A stretch of 64,000 nucleotides of DNA from Janibacter cremeus. Its GTDB lineage: Bacteria; Actinomycetota; Actinomycetes; Actinomycetales; Dermatophilaceae. The position numbers were made by a program, and so were the translations under genes. Positions 32,305-43,828 of the stretch are shown here, one piece after another. The stretch spans positions 1,674,001-1,738,000 of the forward strand of contig NZ_JACCAE010000001.1 in assembly GCF_013409205.1 (NCBI RefSeq), in the 5' to 3' direction. Numbering within the stretch: the stretch's first letter is position 1; each line of letters opens with the position of its first letter. Under the pieces are notes generated by a model that saw only the letters and a list, made by a program, of their open reading frames with translations, was not told the origin of the DNA and ran no database searches.

Positions 32305-34884
32305 TCACTCGCCGTCACCTCCGGGGGCATCCCCCTGCTGGCTGGTTTCCGCCGAGTCGGTCTCGGCGGACTTCGCGTCAGGGTCTGACGCTACCTCCCC
32401 GTCCTCGATCTCCGTGTCTTCGCCACGATCGACATTCCGGGCGACGGCAACGATCGAGTCGCCCTTGCGCGGCTTCGCGAAGTTGACGCCCTGCGTGTTG
32501 CGGCTGGTGCGGTTGATCTCGGTGACGGCAGAGCGGACGATGTTGCCCTTCTCCATCACGACCATGACCTCGTCGTGCTCGTCGACGACGAGGGCACCCG
32601 CGAGTTGGCCTCCCTTCTCGGAGTTGGCGGCCAGGACTCCCAGCCCGGCACGACCCTTGGCCGTCCACTGCGAGGCGGCGGTGCGCTTGGCGACCCCCTT
32701 CTCGAAGACGACGAAGACGTCCGGGTCGCTGCCGTCGGGGATGACGTTGAGGGCCAGCAACGAATCACCCTCGCGGAACTTCATCCCCGTGACACCGCTC
32801 GTCGACCGGCCCATCGGGCGGATGACGTCGTCCGTGGCGTGGAACCGCACGGACTGGGCATTGCGCGAGACGAGCAGCAGGTCGTCCTCCGCGTGGACCA
32901 GACCGGCGCCGATGAGCTCGTCGTTCTCGCGCAGCTTGACCGCGATGAGACCTCCGGTACGCGGTGAGTCGTACTCGCTCAGGCGAGTCTTCTTCACCAG
33001 ACCACGCTTGGTCGCGAGCACGAGGTACGGCGCGACCTCGTAGTCCTTGATCGCGTAGACGGCGGCGATCTGCTCATCCGGTTGGAAGGCGAGAAGGTTG
33101 GCCACGTGCTGGCCCTTGCCTTCACGTGCCGCCTCCGGCAGCTCGTAGGCCTTGATCCGGTAGACCCGGCCCATGTTGGTGAAGAAGAGCAGCCAGTGGT
33201 GCGAGGTCGTGGTGAAGAAGTTGCGCACCACGTCCTCCCCGCGCAGGGTGGCGCCACGCACCCCCTTCCCACCGCGCTTCTGGGCCCGGTACTCGTCCAC
33301 CCGCGTGCGCTTGGCGTAGCCGCCCCGGGTGATGGTGACGACCACGTCCTCCTCGGGGATCAGATCCTCCATCGCGACGTCACCGTCGTAGGGCAGGATC
33401 CGGCTGCGCCGGTCGTCGCCGTAGCGGTCGACGATCTCGGTCAGCTCCTCGCGCACGATCTGACGCTGCCGCTCGGGCTTGGCGAGGATGTCCTTGTAGT
33501 CGATGATCCTGGCTTCGATCTCGTCGTGCTCGTCGATGATCTTCTGCCGCTCCAGCGCGGCCAGACGGCGCAGCTGGAGATCGAGGATCGCCCGAGCCTG
33601 CACCTCGTCGACGTCGAGCAGCTCGATCAGGCCCTCACGGGCCTCCTCGACCGTCGGTGAGCGGCGGATCAGCGCGATGACCTCGTCGAGCATGTCGAGG
33701 GCCTTGAGGTAGCCGCGCAGGATATGGATCGCGGCCTCGTCCTTGCGCAGCCGGTACTCGGTGCGCCGGACGATGACGTCGATCTGGTGCTCGACCCAGT
33801 GCCGGATGAAGGCCGAGACCGGCAGGGTGCGCGGCACGCCGTCGACCAGGGCGAGCATGTTGGCGCCGAACGTGGTCTGCAGCTGGGTGTGCTTGTAGAG
33901 GTTGTTCAGGACGACCTTGGCGACGGCGTCTCGCTTGAGCACGATCACCAGGCGCTGGCCGGTACGACCGGAGGTCTCATCGCGCAGGTCCGCGATGCCC
34001 GAGAGGCGACCCTCCTTGGTCATCTCGGCGATCTTCTGCGCGAGCGTGTCCGGGTTGACCTGGTAGGGCAGCTCGGTGACGACGAGGCAGGTGCGGCCCT
34101 GGATCTCCTCGACCTCCACGACCGCACGCATGATGATCGAGCCGCGGCCGGTGCGATAGGCGTCCTCGATGCCGCGCGTACCCATGATCAGCGCTCCGGT
34201 GGGGAAGTCCGGGCCCTTGATGATCCCCATGATCGCCTCGAGAGCCTCCTCACGGGTGCTCTCATGGTTGTCGAGCATCCAGTGGGCGGCTGCGGCGACC
34301 TCGCGCAAATTGTGCGGCGGGATCTGGGTGGCCATGCCGACCGCGATGCCCGCGGAGCCGTTGGCCAGCAGGTTGGGGAAGCGAGCCGGCAGCACGTCCG
34401 GCTGCATCGTCTTGCCGTCGTAGTTGGGGACGAAGTCGACCGTCTCCTGGTCGATGTCGCGCACCAGCTCCAGGGACAGCGGCGCCATCTTGCACTCGGT
34501 GTACCGCGGCGCGGCCGCACCGTCGTTGCCGGCGGAGCCGAAGTTGCCCTGCCCGTCGATGAGCGGGTAGCGCAGCGACCACGGCTGGACGAGGCGGACC
34601 ATCGCGTCGTAGATCGCGGTGTCACCGTGCGGGTGGTACTGGCCCATGACGTCGCCGACGACGCGCGAGCACTTGTTGTACCCGCGGTCCGGGCGGTAAC
34701 CACCGTCGTACATGGCGTAGACGATGCGGCGGTGCACGGGCTTGAGGCCGTCGCGCACGTCCGGCAGGGCACGGGAGACGATCACGCTCATCGCGTACTC
34801 GATGTAGCTGCGCTGCATCTCCGCGTTGAGGTCGATCGGTTCGCTGCGGTCGTGCTGCTCGTCGGTGGTGGGGATGTCTGTCAT
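32305..34884 (-). CDS. gyrA: DNA gyrase subunit A
   Basis: An 859-residue type IIA topoisomerase subunit. Quinolone region [13 protein letters not shown] (~81-93) has Thr at the E. coli Ser83 position and the usual Asp at the Asp87 position. The catalytic Tyr is in APRYTECK (~133). The GyrA box [10 protein letters not shown] near 548 starts the wrapping C-terminal domain of beta-pinwheel blades. The C-terminus ends in ~30 acidic residues ([18 protein letters not shown]). Forms A2B2 with GyrB, encoded just upstream. Confidence 0.98.
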   Translation of the reverse strand: MTDIPTTDEQHDRSEPIDLNAEMQRSYIEYAMSVIVSRALPDVRDGLKPVHRRIVYAMYDGGYRPDRGYNKCSRVVGDVMGQYHPHGDTAIYDAMVRLVQPWSLRYPLIDGQGNFGSAGNDGAAAPRYTECKMAPLSLELVRDIDQETVDFVPNYDGKTMQPDVLPARFPNLLANGSAGIAVGMATQIPPHNLREVAAAAHWMLDNHESTREEALEAIMGIIKGPDFPTGALIMGTRGIEDAYRTGRGSIIMRAVVEVEEIQGRTCLVVTELPYQVNPDTLAQKIAEMTKEGRLSGIADLRDETSGRTGQRLVIVLKRDAVAKVVLNNLYKHTQLQTTFGANMLALVDGVPRTLPVSAFIRHWVEHQIDVIVRRTEYRLRKDEAAIHILRGYLKALDMLDEVIALIRRSPTVEEAREGLIELLDVDEVQARAILDLQLRRLAALERQKIIDEHDEIEARIIDYKDILAKPERQRQIVREELTEIVDRYGDDRRSRILPYDGDVAMEDLIPEEDVVVTITRGGYAKRTRVDEYRAQKRGGKGVRGATLRGEDVVRNFFTTTSHHWLLFFTNMGRVYRIKAYELPEAAREGKGQHVANLLAFQPDEQIAAVYAIKDYEVAPYLVLATKRGLVKKTRLSEYDSPRTGGLIAVKLRENDELIGAGLVHAEDDLLLVSRNAQSVRFHATDDVIRPMGRSTSGVTGMKFREGDSLLALNVIPDGSDPDVFVVFEKGVAKRTAASQWTAKGRAGLGVLAANSEKGGQLAGALVVDEHDEVMVVMEKGNIVRSAVTEINRTSRNTQGVNFAKPRKGDSIVAVARNVDRGEDTEIEDGEVASDPDAKSAETDSAETSQQGDAPGGDGE

Positions 34885-34956
34885 GTGGTCAGGTCACCTC
34901 GGGGTCGTTGCCGAAGGGGGTACTCGGGGAGCCAGCCCCGCGGGTCTTGGGGGGCA

Positions 34957-34982
34957 CTCGGGGGGGGGCGAAGCCCCCTGAG
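34957..34982. terminator. G-rich hairpin between gyrB and gyrA
   Basis: CTC + G-run + GGGGGC, loop GAA, GCCCCC + T + GAG. A smaller stem CGGGG/CCCCG lies at 34925-34940. In the 101-nt gap between gyrB and gyrA on the minus strand; could attenuate gyrA or stabilise processed mRNA rather than fully terminate. Confidence 0.45.
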
Positions 34983-34985
34983 CGT

Positions 34986-37298
<2,313 letters not shown>

Positions 37299-38180
37299 TC
37301 AGGAGCAGGAGCCGGTGGGCAGGTCCCGTCGGTGGTGATCGAGCACCTCGGCGACCTCGTCCATGATGGCCGTCCCCTGCTCGTGGGTCCCGGTGCGCAC
37401 CTGCACGGCCACAGCGGTCTCTCCCTTCGCGCCCGGGACGATACCGAGCTGGCGCACGACGTAGCCCTCGGGAGTGGGTCCCCATCCGCCCTTGAGGCGG
37501 GCACCGTCGATCCCGCCGAGGCCCCACTGCTGGCCCGCGACCACCCGACTCATCGCGTCGGTGACCGGGGACGACCCACGCAGGCAGGGGAGGGCGGCGG
37601 TGAAGGCGGCCTGGTCCGTCAGGCGCCAGGTCGAATGGCCGAAGGCCGAGTACCCGGGCACGGTCACCGCTGCCGGAACCTGCGTGCGGGCGTCGCCGCC
37701 ACGGCGAAGCTGCGCCTCGACGGCGTCGGAGGCCTCGCTCGGGGGGCCGAGGGACTCCCAGAGACGTTGAGCGGCCGCGTTGTCCGACGCGGTCAGGGCC
37801 GCGTCGATGTCCGCTGTGGCCTCGTTCCCGGAGTGCAGGACGGCCAACGCCAGGGGCACCTTGATCGTCGACCAGGCGATGAGCGGCGGCGCGTCACCGA
37901 GGACCCGTGGACGCTCGTGCGAGCCGACAGGGGTCAGGGCGAGGGACACCTCGGCCTCGTCGTGGGCCCGCAGGACCTTGGTCAGGTCCGTGACGAGCGA
38001 GGAGTCCAGAGCGCGGCGGTCCTGGTCACTCGTCGACGAGGCCGTGGGTGTGGGCGTGGGTGTGGGCGTGGGCGTGGGCGTGGGCGCCGTCTGCGACGGC
38101 GACGGCTCGGAACCACCCGGGAACGAGCACGCGGCCACCGCCAGGGCCAGGGTGACGGCCCCGGCCAGGCGGCGCAGCAC
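37299..38180 (-). CDS. Lipoprotein with class A beta-lactamase-like serine hydrolase domain
   Basis: A 293-residue protein starting VLRRLAGAVTLALAVAACSF: a lipoprotein signal with lipobox LAVAAC, so anchored outside the membrane. A linker of seven Thr-Pro repeats follows. The domain has SxxK in WSTIKVPLAL (~105), SDN in TASDNAAA (~128) and a KxG-like element in RLKGGWGP (~230), the order found in class A beta-lactamases and related PBP-like hydrolases. The Glu166-type loop was not recognised, so hydrolysis of beta-lactams is not claimed. GTG 38180 starts 2 nt after the stop of the gene before it; an upstream GTG at 38222 is possible. Confidence 0.8.
   Translation of the reverse strand: MLRRLAGAVTLALAVAACSFPGGSEPSPSQTAPTPTPTPTPTPTPTASSTSDQDRRALDSSLVTDLTKVLRAHDEAEVSLALTPVGSHERPRVLGDAPPLIAWSTIKVPLALAVLHSGNEATADIDAALTASDNAAAQRLWESLGPPSEASDAVEAQLRRGGDARTQVPAAVTVPGYSAFGHSTWRLTDQAAFTAALPCLRGSSPVTDAMSRVVAGQQWGLGGIDGARLKGGWGPTPEGYVVRQLGIVPGAKGETAVAVQVRTGTHEQGTAIMDEVAEVLDHHRRDLPTGSCS
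38042..38091. repeat. Tandem hexamer repeat encoding Thr-Pro
   Basis: Copies of GTGGGY (alternating with GTGTGG/GCGTGG phase) on the plus strand encode seven Thr-Pro units of the lipoprotein linker. A length-variable microsatellite by design; codes for an extended wall-spanning linker. Confidence 0.8.
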
Positions 38181-38182
38181 GA

Positions 38183-39022
38183 TCAGTAGAGGACGACGAC
38201 GGCGTTGTTGCCGCCGGTGCACGTCGTGACCGCGTCACCGGAGCAGCTCATCGTGTACGCCTTGTTGGTCACCGGGGAGGTCACCCGCAGGTTCGCCTTC
38301 CCGGCGGAGTCGCCCGCAACATAGGCATCGCGCACGGCGAGGGCGAACTCGCAGGACGTCACGCCCGAGCCGGTACCGACGGCCACTCCGTCGGAGGGGC
38401 CGGCGCAGCGGGAGACGTCGTCCGGCTTCTTGCCCGTACGCTCGGCCGTCGTCGAGCTCGAGGAGGAACTGGAGGAGGACGAGGAGCTCGACGACGGACT
38501 CGACGAGGTGTCACTGGACGACTCACTCGGCTCGCTGGTCGAGGTGGGCGAGCTGGTCTCGGTCACGGTCTCCTGGGCAGTCGGCTGCCCGTCGTCGTCA
38601 CCGCTCAGGGCCATGACGCCACCGACGAACAGGCCGCCGAGCAGGACGCCACCGATGAGCATGGCCACGAGGCCGAGGGGAGTGATGCCCTTGCGTGGTG
38701 GCTCCCGGTCCTGGCGGGGCGGCGTCGACGTGGTCTCCCAGGTCGACGCGGTCGCTGCTGGCGTCGGTGCGGGCTCGTCGGCCCACCAGCTCTCCGGGAC
38801 GGCGCCTGTCGCGACGGTCGGCTCGTGCGACGGCTCCGCCGCAGGGGTCGGCTGGGTCGGAGCGTCCTCCCCACCGCCGGCGTCCATGCGCGTGGTGGAA
38901 GCGTCACCGGGGCTGCTCGTCGGGTGCTGCTCCGCCGCCGGACGGATCCGTCCGGACGGGCTGGGGTCACCGAAGAAGTCGTTGAAGGCGTCGCCGCCCC
39001 GCCCGTCCTCCGGACCGCTCAT
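38183..39022 (-). CDS. Single-pass membrane protein with poly-Ser linker and small Cys-containing external domain
   Basis: A 279-residue protein, unrecognised. Residues 1-~110 are disordered and acidic/Pro-rich (MSGPEDGRGGDAFNDFFGD start), ~115-138 is a membrane helix (LVAMLIGGVLLGGLFVGGVM), then a Ser/Thr/Glu linker including 14 consecutive Ser, then a ~75-residue external domain with four Cys (SRCAGPS, TSCEFALAVRDAY, TMSCSG, TTCTGG). The last part resembles small secreted domains in actinobacterial surface proteins. SD AGGAG precedes ATG 39022. Ends 2 nt before the lipoprotein start: a two-gene unit. Confidence 0.75.
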   Translation of the reverse strand: MSGPEDGRGGDAFNDFFGDPSPSGRIRPAAEQHPTSSPGDASTTRMDAGGGEDAPTQPTPAAEPSHEPTVATGAVPESWWADEPAPTPAATASTWETTSTPPRQDREPPRKGITPLGLVAMLIGGVLLGGLFVGGVMALSGDDDGQPTAQETVTETSSPTSTSEPSESSSDTSSSPSSSSSSSSSSSSSSTTAERTGKKPDDVSRCAGPSDGVAVGTGSGVTSCEFALAVRDAYVAGDSAGKANLRVTSPVTNKAYTMSCSGDAVTTCTGGNNAVVVLY

Positions 39023-39142
39023 GGGGAACTCCTCATAGGCATTCGCGCTCTCGGAATCAAGAGCAGCACCTCACGATGCCATAACAACCCGGGGGGTGCG
39101 CCAATCGAGTGCTGGGGTATCGGTAGGCGGGTGCCATGTGAC

Positions 39143-39667
39143 TCAGCCGTAGGTGTCGCGCGGACCGCGGCCGTCACTGGATCGACGGGGGCCACGTGAC
39201 CAGGAGGGGGCACTGGGTCCGTGCACCCGCAGCTCGTGGACGACGTCGGGACCGACCGCGTCGGTGATCCGGCCGAGCAGTGAGCTGGACAGCAGTCGGA
39301 TCTGGGTGGCCCAGGCCGTCGAGTCGGCGCGCACGGACAGCACCCCGTCCTCGAAGCTGACCGGTTGGCAGTGCTCGGCCACCTGATTGCCGACGATCTC
39401 GTCCCATCGGCCCATGACGGAGCCGGCTGCGACATCGACCTGCCAGCCGCGATTGTCCACGAGGCTATCGACCTGGTCGCCGATGGTCTTCGGGTCGCGC
39501 CCGCGGGCGCCCTTCGGAGCCCGGGGGTGCTGCCGGCGCCGCTTGGGCCGAGGCTTCATCCCCGGGCGCAGGCCCTTCTTGGTCGCCATGGCGCGGGCGC
39601 GGGCGAGAGCGGACGAGGCCGCGTCCTCGATGCTCGGCCCGACCTCAGCGTCCTCACCATCGTTCAC
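39143..39667 (-). CDS. dciA: DciA-type DUF721 protein (replicative helicase loader/operator)
   Basis: A 174-residue protein. N-terminal low-complexity basic region ([14 protein letters not shown]), then the DUF721/KH-like domain ([40 protein letters not shown]) and the actinobacterial C-terminal tail RGPRDTYG. DciA loads or assists the DnaB helicase in bacteria without DnaC/DnaI. GTG start overlaps the recF stop (GTGA). Confidence 0.94.
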   Translation of the reverse strand: MNDGEDAEVGPSIEDAASSALARARAMATKKGLRPGMKPRPKRRRQHPRAPKGARGRDPKTIGDQVDSLVDNRGWQVDVAAGSVMGRWDEIVGNQVAEHCQPVSFEDGVLSVRADSTAWATQIRLLSSSLLGRITDAVGPDVVHELRVHGPSAPSWSRGPRRSSDGRGPRDTYG

Positions 39668-40872
39668 GTCGGCTCGCCGACCTCACCGAGCGAGACGGTG
39701 TAGCGCCGCCCCGCCAGCGACTCCGGCACGTCCGCGGGGACCGCGGCGGTGATGAGCACCTGCTCGCAGTCGCTGATCAGCCCGGCCAGTCGTTCACGGC
39801 GACCGCTGTCGAGCTCGGCGAAGACGTCGTCGAGGACCAGCACCGGGTCGTCACCGAGGTCGTGACGCAGCAGGTGGTAGGCCGCCAGACGCAACCCGAG
39901 GGCGAAGGACCACGACTCCCCGTGGGAGGCGTACCCCTTCGCCGGCATCGGCCCGAGCCCCAGCACGAGGTCGTCGCGGTGCGGGCCGACGAGATTGACC
40001 CCGCGCTCGACTTCCTGGTCGCGCACCCGGGCGAGGGACTCGAGGATCATCGAGCGCAGCTCCTCCACCTCCGGGACCTCGCCGGCCGCGATCGCCTCGG
40101 CGGCCTCCTCGTGCAGGGAGGAGCGGTAGACCACAGTGGCCAGCGACTGGTTGGCGCTGACCTCGCGATAGGCCGCCTGGAGGTGCGGCACCAGGTCACG
40201 CAGCAGGCGCAGGCGAGCGTAGAGCAGCTGCGCCCCGACGGTGGCCAGGTTCTCGTCCCAGATCTCGAGGGTGCGCAAGGCGTCCTCGGCCGCGGCCGCC
40301 GGGTCGGCGCCCTCGGGGACGGCCGGGCTGCGGCGGCGGCGACCCCGCTTCGAGCCCAGCAGGGAGGCGGCCGACTTCAGCAGGGCACCCCGCTGGCGCA
40401 CGATCTTGTCGTAGTCCGAGCGCACACCGGCCCAGCGGGGTTGACGTTGCACGAGCAGGTCGTCGAGGAACCGGCGCCGCTCCCCGGGGTCACCCTTGAC
40501 CAGCGCAAGGTCCTCCGGGGCGAAGAGCACGGTGCGCAACGTGCCCAGCACGTCGCGGGTGCGGGGAAGGGGAGAGCGGTTGAGCTTGGCGCGATTGGCC
40601 TTCCCGGGCGTGATCTCCAGCTCGACGAGGCTCTCCCGCTCGTCGCGCACCACCGCTGCCCGCACGATGGCCCGTTCGGCGCCGAACCGCACGAGTGGCT
40701 GGTCGGTCGCGACCCGGTGGCTGGTCAGGGAGGCGACGTACCCGATCGCCTCGACGAGGTTGGTCTTGCCCTGTCCGTTGAGCCCGACGAGCGTCGTCAC
40801 CCCCGACTCCAGGGCCAGCTCGGCGGCGGGGTAACTGCGGAAGTCGCCGATGCTCAGGTGGCGGACGTACAC
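39664..40872 (-). CDS. recF: DNA replication and repair protein RecF
   Basis: A 402-residue SMC-like ATPase. Walker [15 protein letters not shown] (~30-43), the RecF segment [20 protein letters not shown], signature [18 protein letters not shown] and Walker [20 protein letters not shown] are all present. It promotes RecA loading at gaps with RecO/RecR. An insert of basic residues around 190-205 ([10 protein letters not shown]) is typical of actinobacterial RecF. GTG 40872 lies 1 nt after the gnd stop. Confidence 0.97.
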   Translation of the reverse strand: MYVRHLSIGDFRSYPAAELALESGVTTLVGLNGQGKTNLVEAIGYVASLTSHRVATDQPLVRFGAERAIVRAAVVRDERESLVELEITPGKANRAKLNRSPLPRTRDVLGTLRTVLFAPEDLALVKGDPGERRRFLDDLLVQRQPRWAGVRSDYDKIVRQRGALLKSAASLLGSKRGRRRRSPAVPEGADPAAAAEDALRTLEIWDENLATVGAQLLYARLRLLRDLVPHLQAAYREVSANQSLATVVYRSSLHEEAAEAIAAGEVPEVEELRSMILESLARVRDQEVERGVNLVGPHRDDLVLGLGPMPAKGYASHGESWSFALGLRLAAYHLLRHDLGDDPVLVLDDVFAELDSGRRERLAGLISDCEQVLITAAVPADVPESLAGRRYTVSLGEVGEPT

Positions 40873-40873
40873 G

Positions 40874-41959
40874 TCACTCGGTCGACCCGGAGCCGCTCGT
40901 GGGCCCGGGCGAACCACCGGTGCTGTCCGTGCCGGAGGTGGGGCCGGCTGCGGCCGCGTCACCCTGCGACGACTCGCCGGGGTCGGTGGCCGGCTTGACC
41001 TTCTTCTCCTCCTGGACCTGGCTGGCGCCAGGGGAGGCCACCCCCTTCGCCGCCTGCGCACGCAGCTCCTCGCCCTCGGCGACCGTCATGACCTGGTGCC
41101 CACCGAACTGTCCGCGCAGCGCGGCCACGGCCTGCATGGCCGGGCTGACCTGCTGGCGGGAGGTGAAGCGGGCGAAGAGCGCGGCGGAGATGACCGGCAT
41201 CGGCACGGCGTTGTCGATGGCCTCCTCGACGGTCCAGCGTCCTTCCCCGGAGTCGGCCGTGAAGTCGCTGACGTCGCTCATCTCGGGATCCTGCTCGAGC
41301 GCCTTGACCATGAGGTCGAGCAGCCAGGAGCGCACGACGGTGCCCCGACTCCACGCCTTGAAGGACCCGGGGACGTCAGTGACGATGTCCTTCTTCTCCA
41401 GCAGCTCGTAACCCTCGGCGTAGGCGTGCATCAATCCGTACTCGATGCCGTTGTGGACCATCTTCACGTAGTGGCCGGCACCGACGTCGCCGGCGTGGAC
41501 GAACCCCTCGTCGCGCGGTCCCTCGGGGCGCAGCGCGTCGAAGATCGGCATCGCCTTCTCGACGTCCTCGCTCGACCCGCCGCACATCAGGCCGTAGCCG
41601 TTCTCCAGGCCCCAGATGCCGCCGGAGACACCGCAGTCGACGTAGCCGATGCCGTACCGACCCAGCTCCTTGGCGTTGGGGACATCGTCGGAGAAACGCG
41701 AGTTCCCCCCGTCGACGACCAGGTCGCCGGGGGAGAGGCGGGTGGCGAGGTCGGAGACCACGTCCTGGGTGACCTTGCCCGCCGGCACCATCACCCACAC
41801 GACTCGCGGGGCCTGCAGGCCATCGACCATCGCCTGGACGCTCTCGACGTCACTGACATCCGGATCGGTGTCGTAGCCGATGACCTCGTGACCGGCGCGG
41901 CGCACACGCTGACGCATGTTGCCGCCCATCTTGCCGAGACCGATGAGACCGAGCTGCAT
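40874..41959 (-). CDS. gnd: 6-phosphogluconate dehydrogenase (decarboxylating), short type
   Basis: A 361-residue oxidoreductase of the pentose-phosphate pathway: Rossmann motif [12 protein letters not shown] (~4-15), [30 protein letters not shown] and the catalytic Lys in [14 protein letters not shown] (~170-183). Length of the catalytic part (~300) matches the NAD-type short form. The last ~55 residues are Gly/Ser/Thr/Pro-rich and disordered ([21 protein letters not shown] at the end), unusual for this enzyme. gnd between dnaN and recF is a common actinobacterial arrangement. Confidence 0.95.
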   Translation of the reverse strand: MQLGLIGLGKMGGNMRQRVRRAGHEVIGYDTDPDVSDVESVQAMVDGLQAPRVVWVMVPAGKVTQDVVSDLATRLSPGDLVVDGGNSRFSDDVPNAKELGRYGIGYVDCGVSGGIWGLENGYGLMCGGSSEDVEKAMPIFDALRPEGPRDEGFVHAGDVGAGHYVKMVHNGIEYGLMHAYAEGYELLEKKDIVTDVPGSFKAWSRGTVVRSWLLDLMVKALEQDPEMSDVSDFTADSGEGRWTVEEAIDNAVPMPVISAALFARFTSRQQVSPAMQAVAALRGQFGGHQVMTVAEGEELRAQAAKGVASPGASQVQEEKKVKPATDPGESSQGDAAAAGPTSGTDSTGGSPGPTSGSGSTE

Positions 41960-42004
41960 GTCGGACCTTCCTTTGTCGACGTCGGGCGAGGGAGCGAAGG
42001 GGGG

Positions 42005-43144
42005 TCAGCCGGCCAGGCGGACCGGCTGGAGGACGTAGCGGTAGGTGGTGTCGATCTCGGCCTCGAGCGACTCCTGTCCGGTCATCATCGCCGGCTTCAG
42101 CGGAGCGGTGAAGGACAGGCGCGTGAAGGTCGTGCCGAGCACGCCGAGGCCGTCCAGGAGGTAGCCGGGGTTGAAGGCGACCTCGATCTCCGGTCCTTCG
42201 ACGGTGGCCTCGATGGCCTCGGAGGCCTGGGCGTCGTCGCCGGTGCCGGCCTCGATGGTGACCTGGCCGTCGGCGAAGCGCAGGCGCACCGGGGTGTTGC
42301 GCTCGGTGACCAGGGCGACACGCTTGACGGCCTCGGTGAGCAGCTCGGTGCCGACGACGGCCTCGGTCTCGCTCGTGGTCGGGAAGATCTTCGAGACCTT
42401 GGGGTACTCGCCGTCGAGCAGACGGCTGGTCGTGTGGCGCTGGCCGGCCTCGAATCCGACGAGCCCGGCGGAGCCGCCAGCGGTGGCGGTGCCGAGGGAG
42501 ACCTCGATCGATCCTGCGGCGCCGAGGGCCTTGGCGGTCTCGGCCAGGGTCCGTGCCGGGATCAGGGCGACATGGTCGGCGTCAGAGGCACGGGGCTGCC
42601 AGACGAGCTCACGCATCGCCAGGCGGTAGCGGTCCGTGGCCAGGAGGGTCATCTTCTCCCCCTCGATCTCCACCCGGACACCGGTGAGGATCGGCAGGGT
42701 GTCACCGCGGTCGGCGGCGATCTGCACCTGCTGCACCGCCTGCGTGAAGAGCGTGCCGTCCACGGTGCCGCTGCCCTCGGGCGAGGTCGGCAGGGTCGGG
42801 TACTCGTCCGCAGGCATCTGCAGCAGGGCGAAGCGTGAGCTGCCGCAGGTGACCTGGACCTTGGCGCCCTCGGTCGCGACGTCCACCGGCTTGCCGGGCA
42901 GGTTGCGGGAGATGTCGGCCAGCAGCCGCCCGAGCACGAGGGAAGTGCCCGACTCGCTGACCTCCGCGGCGACGGTGATCCGTGCCGAGACCTCGTAGTC
43001 GAAGGTGGACAAGGTCAGTGACCCGTCCTCGGTGGCCTCAAGGAGGACACCTGCCAAGACGGGAACGGGCGGACGATTCGGCAGGCTTCGGGCCACCCAG
43101 GTGACCGCCTCGGCCAGCACATCGCGCTCGACGCGGAACTTCAC
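42005..43144 (-). CDS. dnaN: DNA polymerase III sliding clamp (beta subunit)
   Basis: A 379-residue three-domain clamp: MKFRVERDVLAEAVTWVARS, VLLEATEDGSLTLSTFDYEV, DRYRLAMRELVW and the C-terminal VLQPVRLAG that closes the partner pocket. It tethers Pol III and other factors to DNA. ATG 43144; upstream are a promoter-like TAATGT and a leader hairpin. Follows dnaA across the oriC intergenic region. Confidence 0.98.
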   Translation of the reverse strand: MKFRVERDVLAEAVTWVARSLPNRPPVPVLAGVLLEATEDGSLTLSTFDYEVSARITVAAEVSESGTSLVLGRLLADISRNLPGKPVDVATEGAKVQVTCGSSRFALLQMPADEYPTLPTSPEGSGTVDGTLFTQAVQQVQIAADRGDTLPILTGVRVEIEGEKMTLLATDRYRLAMRELVWQPRASDADHVALIPARTLAETAKALGAAGSIEVSLGTATAGGSAGLVGFEAGQRHTTSRLLDGEYPKVSKIFPTTSETEAVVGTELLTEAVKRVALVTERNTPVRLRFADGQVTIEAGTGDDAQASEAIEATVEGPEIEVAFNPGYLLDGLGVLGTTFTRLSFTAPLKPAMMTGQESLEAEIDTTYRYVLQPVRLAG

Positions 43145-43194
43145 GACAGACCTACCCTTCGACGCGCTGGGAGCGCGAGGTCACGGGATGACAC

Positions 43195-43231
43195 GGAACC
43201 CACGCCAAAACACGTGGGCTCCCTGACATTA
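43195..43231 (-). promoter_or_regulatory. dnaN promoter and leader hairpin
   Basis: On the minus strand TAATGT (43231-43226), an extended -10 with GCG before it, precedes a hairpin GGAGCCCACG / CGTGGGTTCC (43222-43195, one mismatch, 8-nt loop) in the dnaN leader. Confidence 0.4.
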
Positions 43232-43364
43232 CGCGGTTGGAGCCGATCAGTGGAACTGAGGGGCCTGTTGTCATTCACCGAAGAACCTTCGTCCACACCC
43301 GGGCATCCAGCAATGCGTGGGGGAGGGAATGGATGGATAGAGGACTCATCGTTGTCATAGGCGG

Positions 43365-43447
43365 TGTGGACACCGTGGACAACTGCCTCTGTCCCGCTGT
43401 TGGCGCGGTTGTCGGGTGTGGATCACCTGTGGACGCCACGTGGACGG
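43365..43447. repeat. DnaA-box group 1 in oriC, with an 11-bp-phased triplet
   Basis: Two adjoining boxes (43365-43373, 43374-43382) and three boxes starting at 43417, 43428 and 43439, i.e. exactly 11 bp apart, so on the same face of the helix. Each differs from TGTGGACAA by one to three bases. Confidence 0.75.
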
Positions 43448-43638
43448 ACAGGGTCTGCTTGTGGGGGAGTTTCACGCGTCACCAGGCTCTGCGCGTCGTA
43501 CACAGGTTCTGCACATCCTGTGCACACGCTCGTCCGCAGGAAATCCGGTGCTGAGCGGCGATCTGAGCCGGGTCGTTCGGTTCCGCGGAGCGACGCGATG
43601 CCTCTTGCGTGGTGAGGGCGCTGTGTCGTGGCCCGTCC

Positions 43639-43814
43639 TGTGGACGAGTCCGGGCGTGTTGACCGAGTTCAAGCGACTCGCTGGTACCCACAAGATTGTC
43701 CACAGCCTGTGGATCTGTGGACAACTCGGGAGGAGCGGGTTCTCGAGTGGCTGGGCGGTCGAGAGGACTCGACAGCGAGCGGGCGCGCACAGGTGGGGAG
43801 AACCCTGTGGATAT
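43639..43814. repeat. DnaA-box group 2 in oriC
   Basis: TGTGGACGA (43639-43647), TTGTCCACA (43696-43704), TGTGGATCT (43708-43716), TGTGGACAA (43716-43724) and TGTGGATAT (43806-43814). The perfect pair 43696/43716 is oppositely oriented around a third box. Confidence 0.75.
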
Positions 43815-43828
43815 CTCTGTGGTGCGGG

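Larger units (their letters stand above)
43145..43828. other. oriC: Chromosomal replication origin (oriC), dnaA-dnaN intergenic region
   Basis: 684 bases without a supported gene between dnaA and dnaN, the usual actinobacterial oriC. DnaA boxes related to TTGTCCACA are at: TGTGGACAC 43365, CGTGGACAA 43374, TGTGGATCA 43417, TGTGGACGC 43428, CGTGGACGG 43439, TGTGGACGA 43639, TTGTCCACA 43696, TGTGGATCT 43708, TGTGGACAA 43716, TGTGGATAT 43806. Most point the same way (complement on plus strand). The most A+T-rich parts are around 43205-43360, a possible unwinding element. No separate gene reading is convincing. Confidence 0.93.

Noticed and set aside
38042..38091. Short tandem GTGGGY repeats as a possible CRISPR or regulatory array
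   Set aside because: Units are 6 bp without spacers and encode Thr-Pro linker residues of a lipoprotein.
37299..38180. Calling the lipoprotein a true class A beta-lactamase
   Set aside because: SxxK and SDN are present, but the Glu166 omega-loop motif and a standard KTG were not recognised.
43237..43554. Possible small protein gene inside the oriC region
   Set aside because: No SD, composition unlike other genes, and it runs through DnaA boxes.
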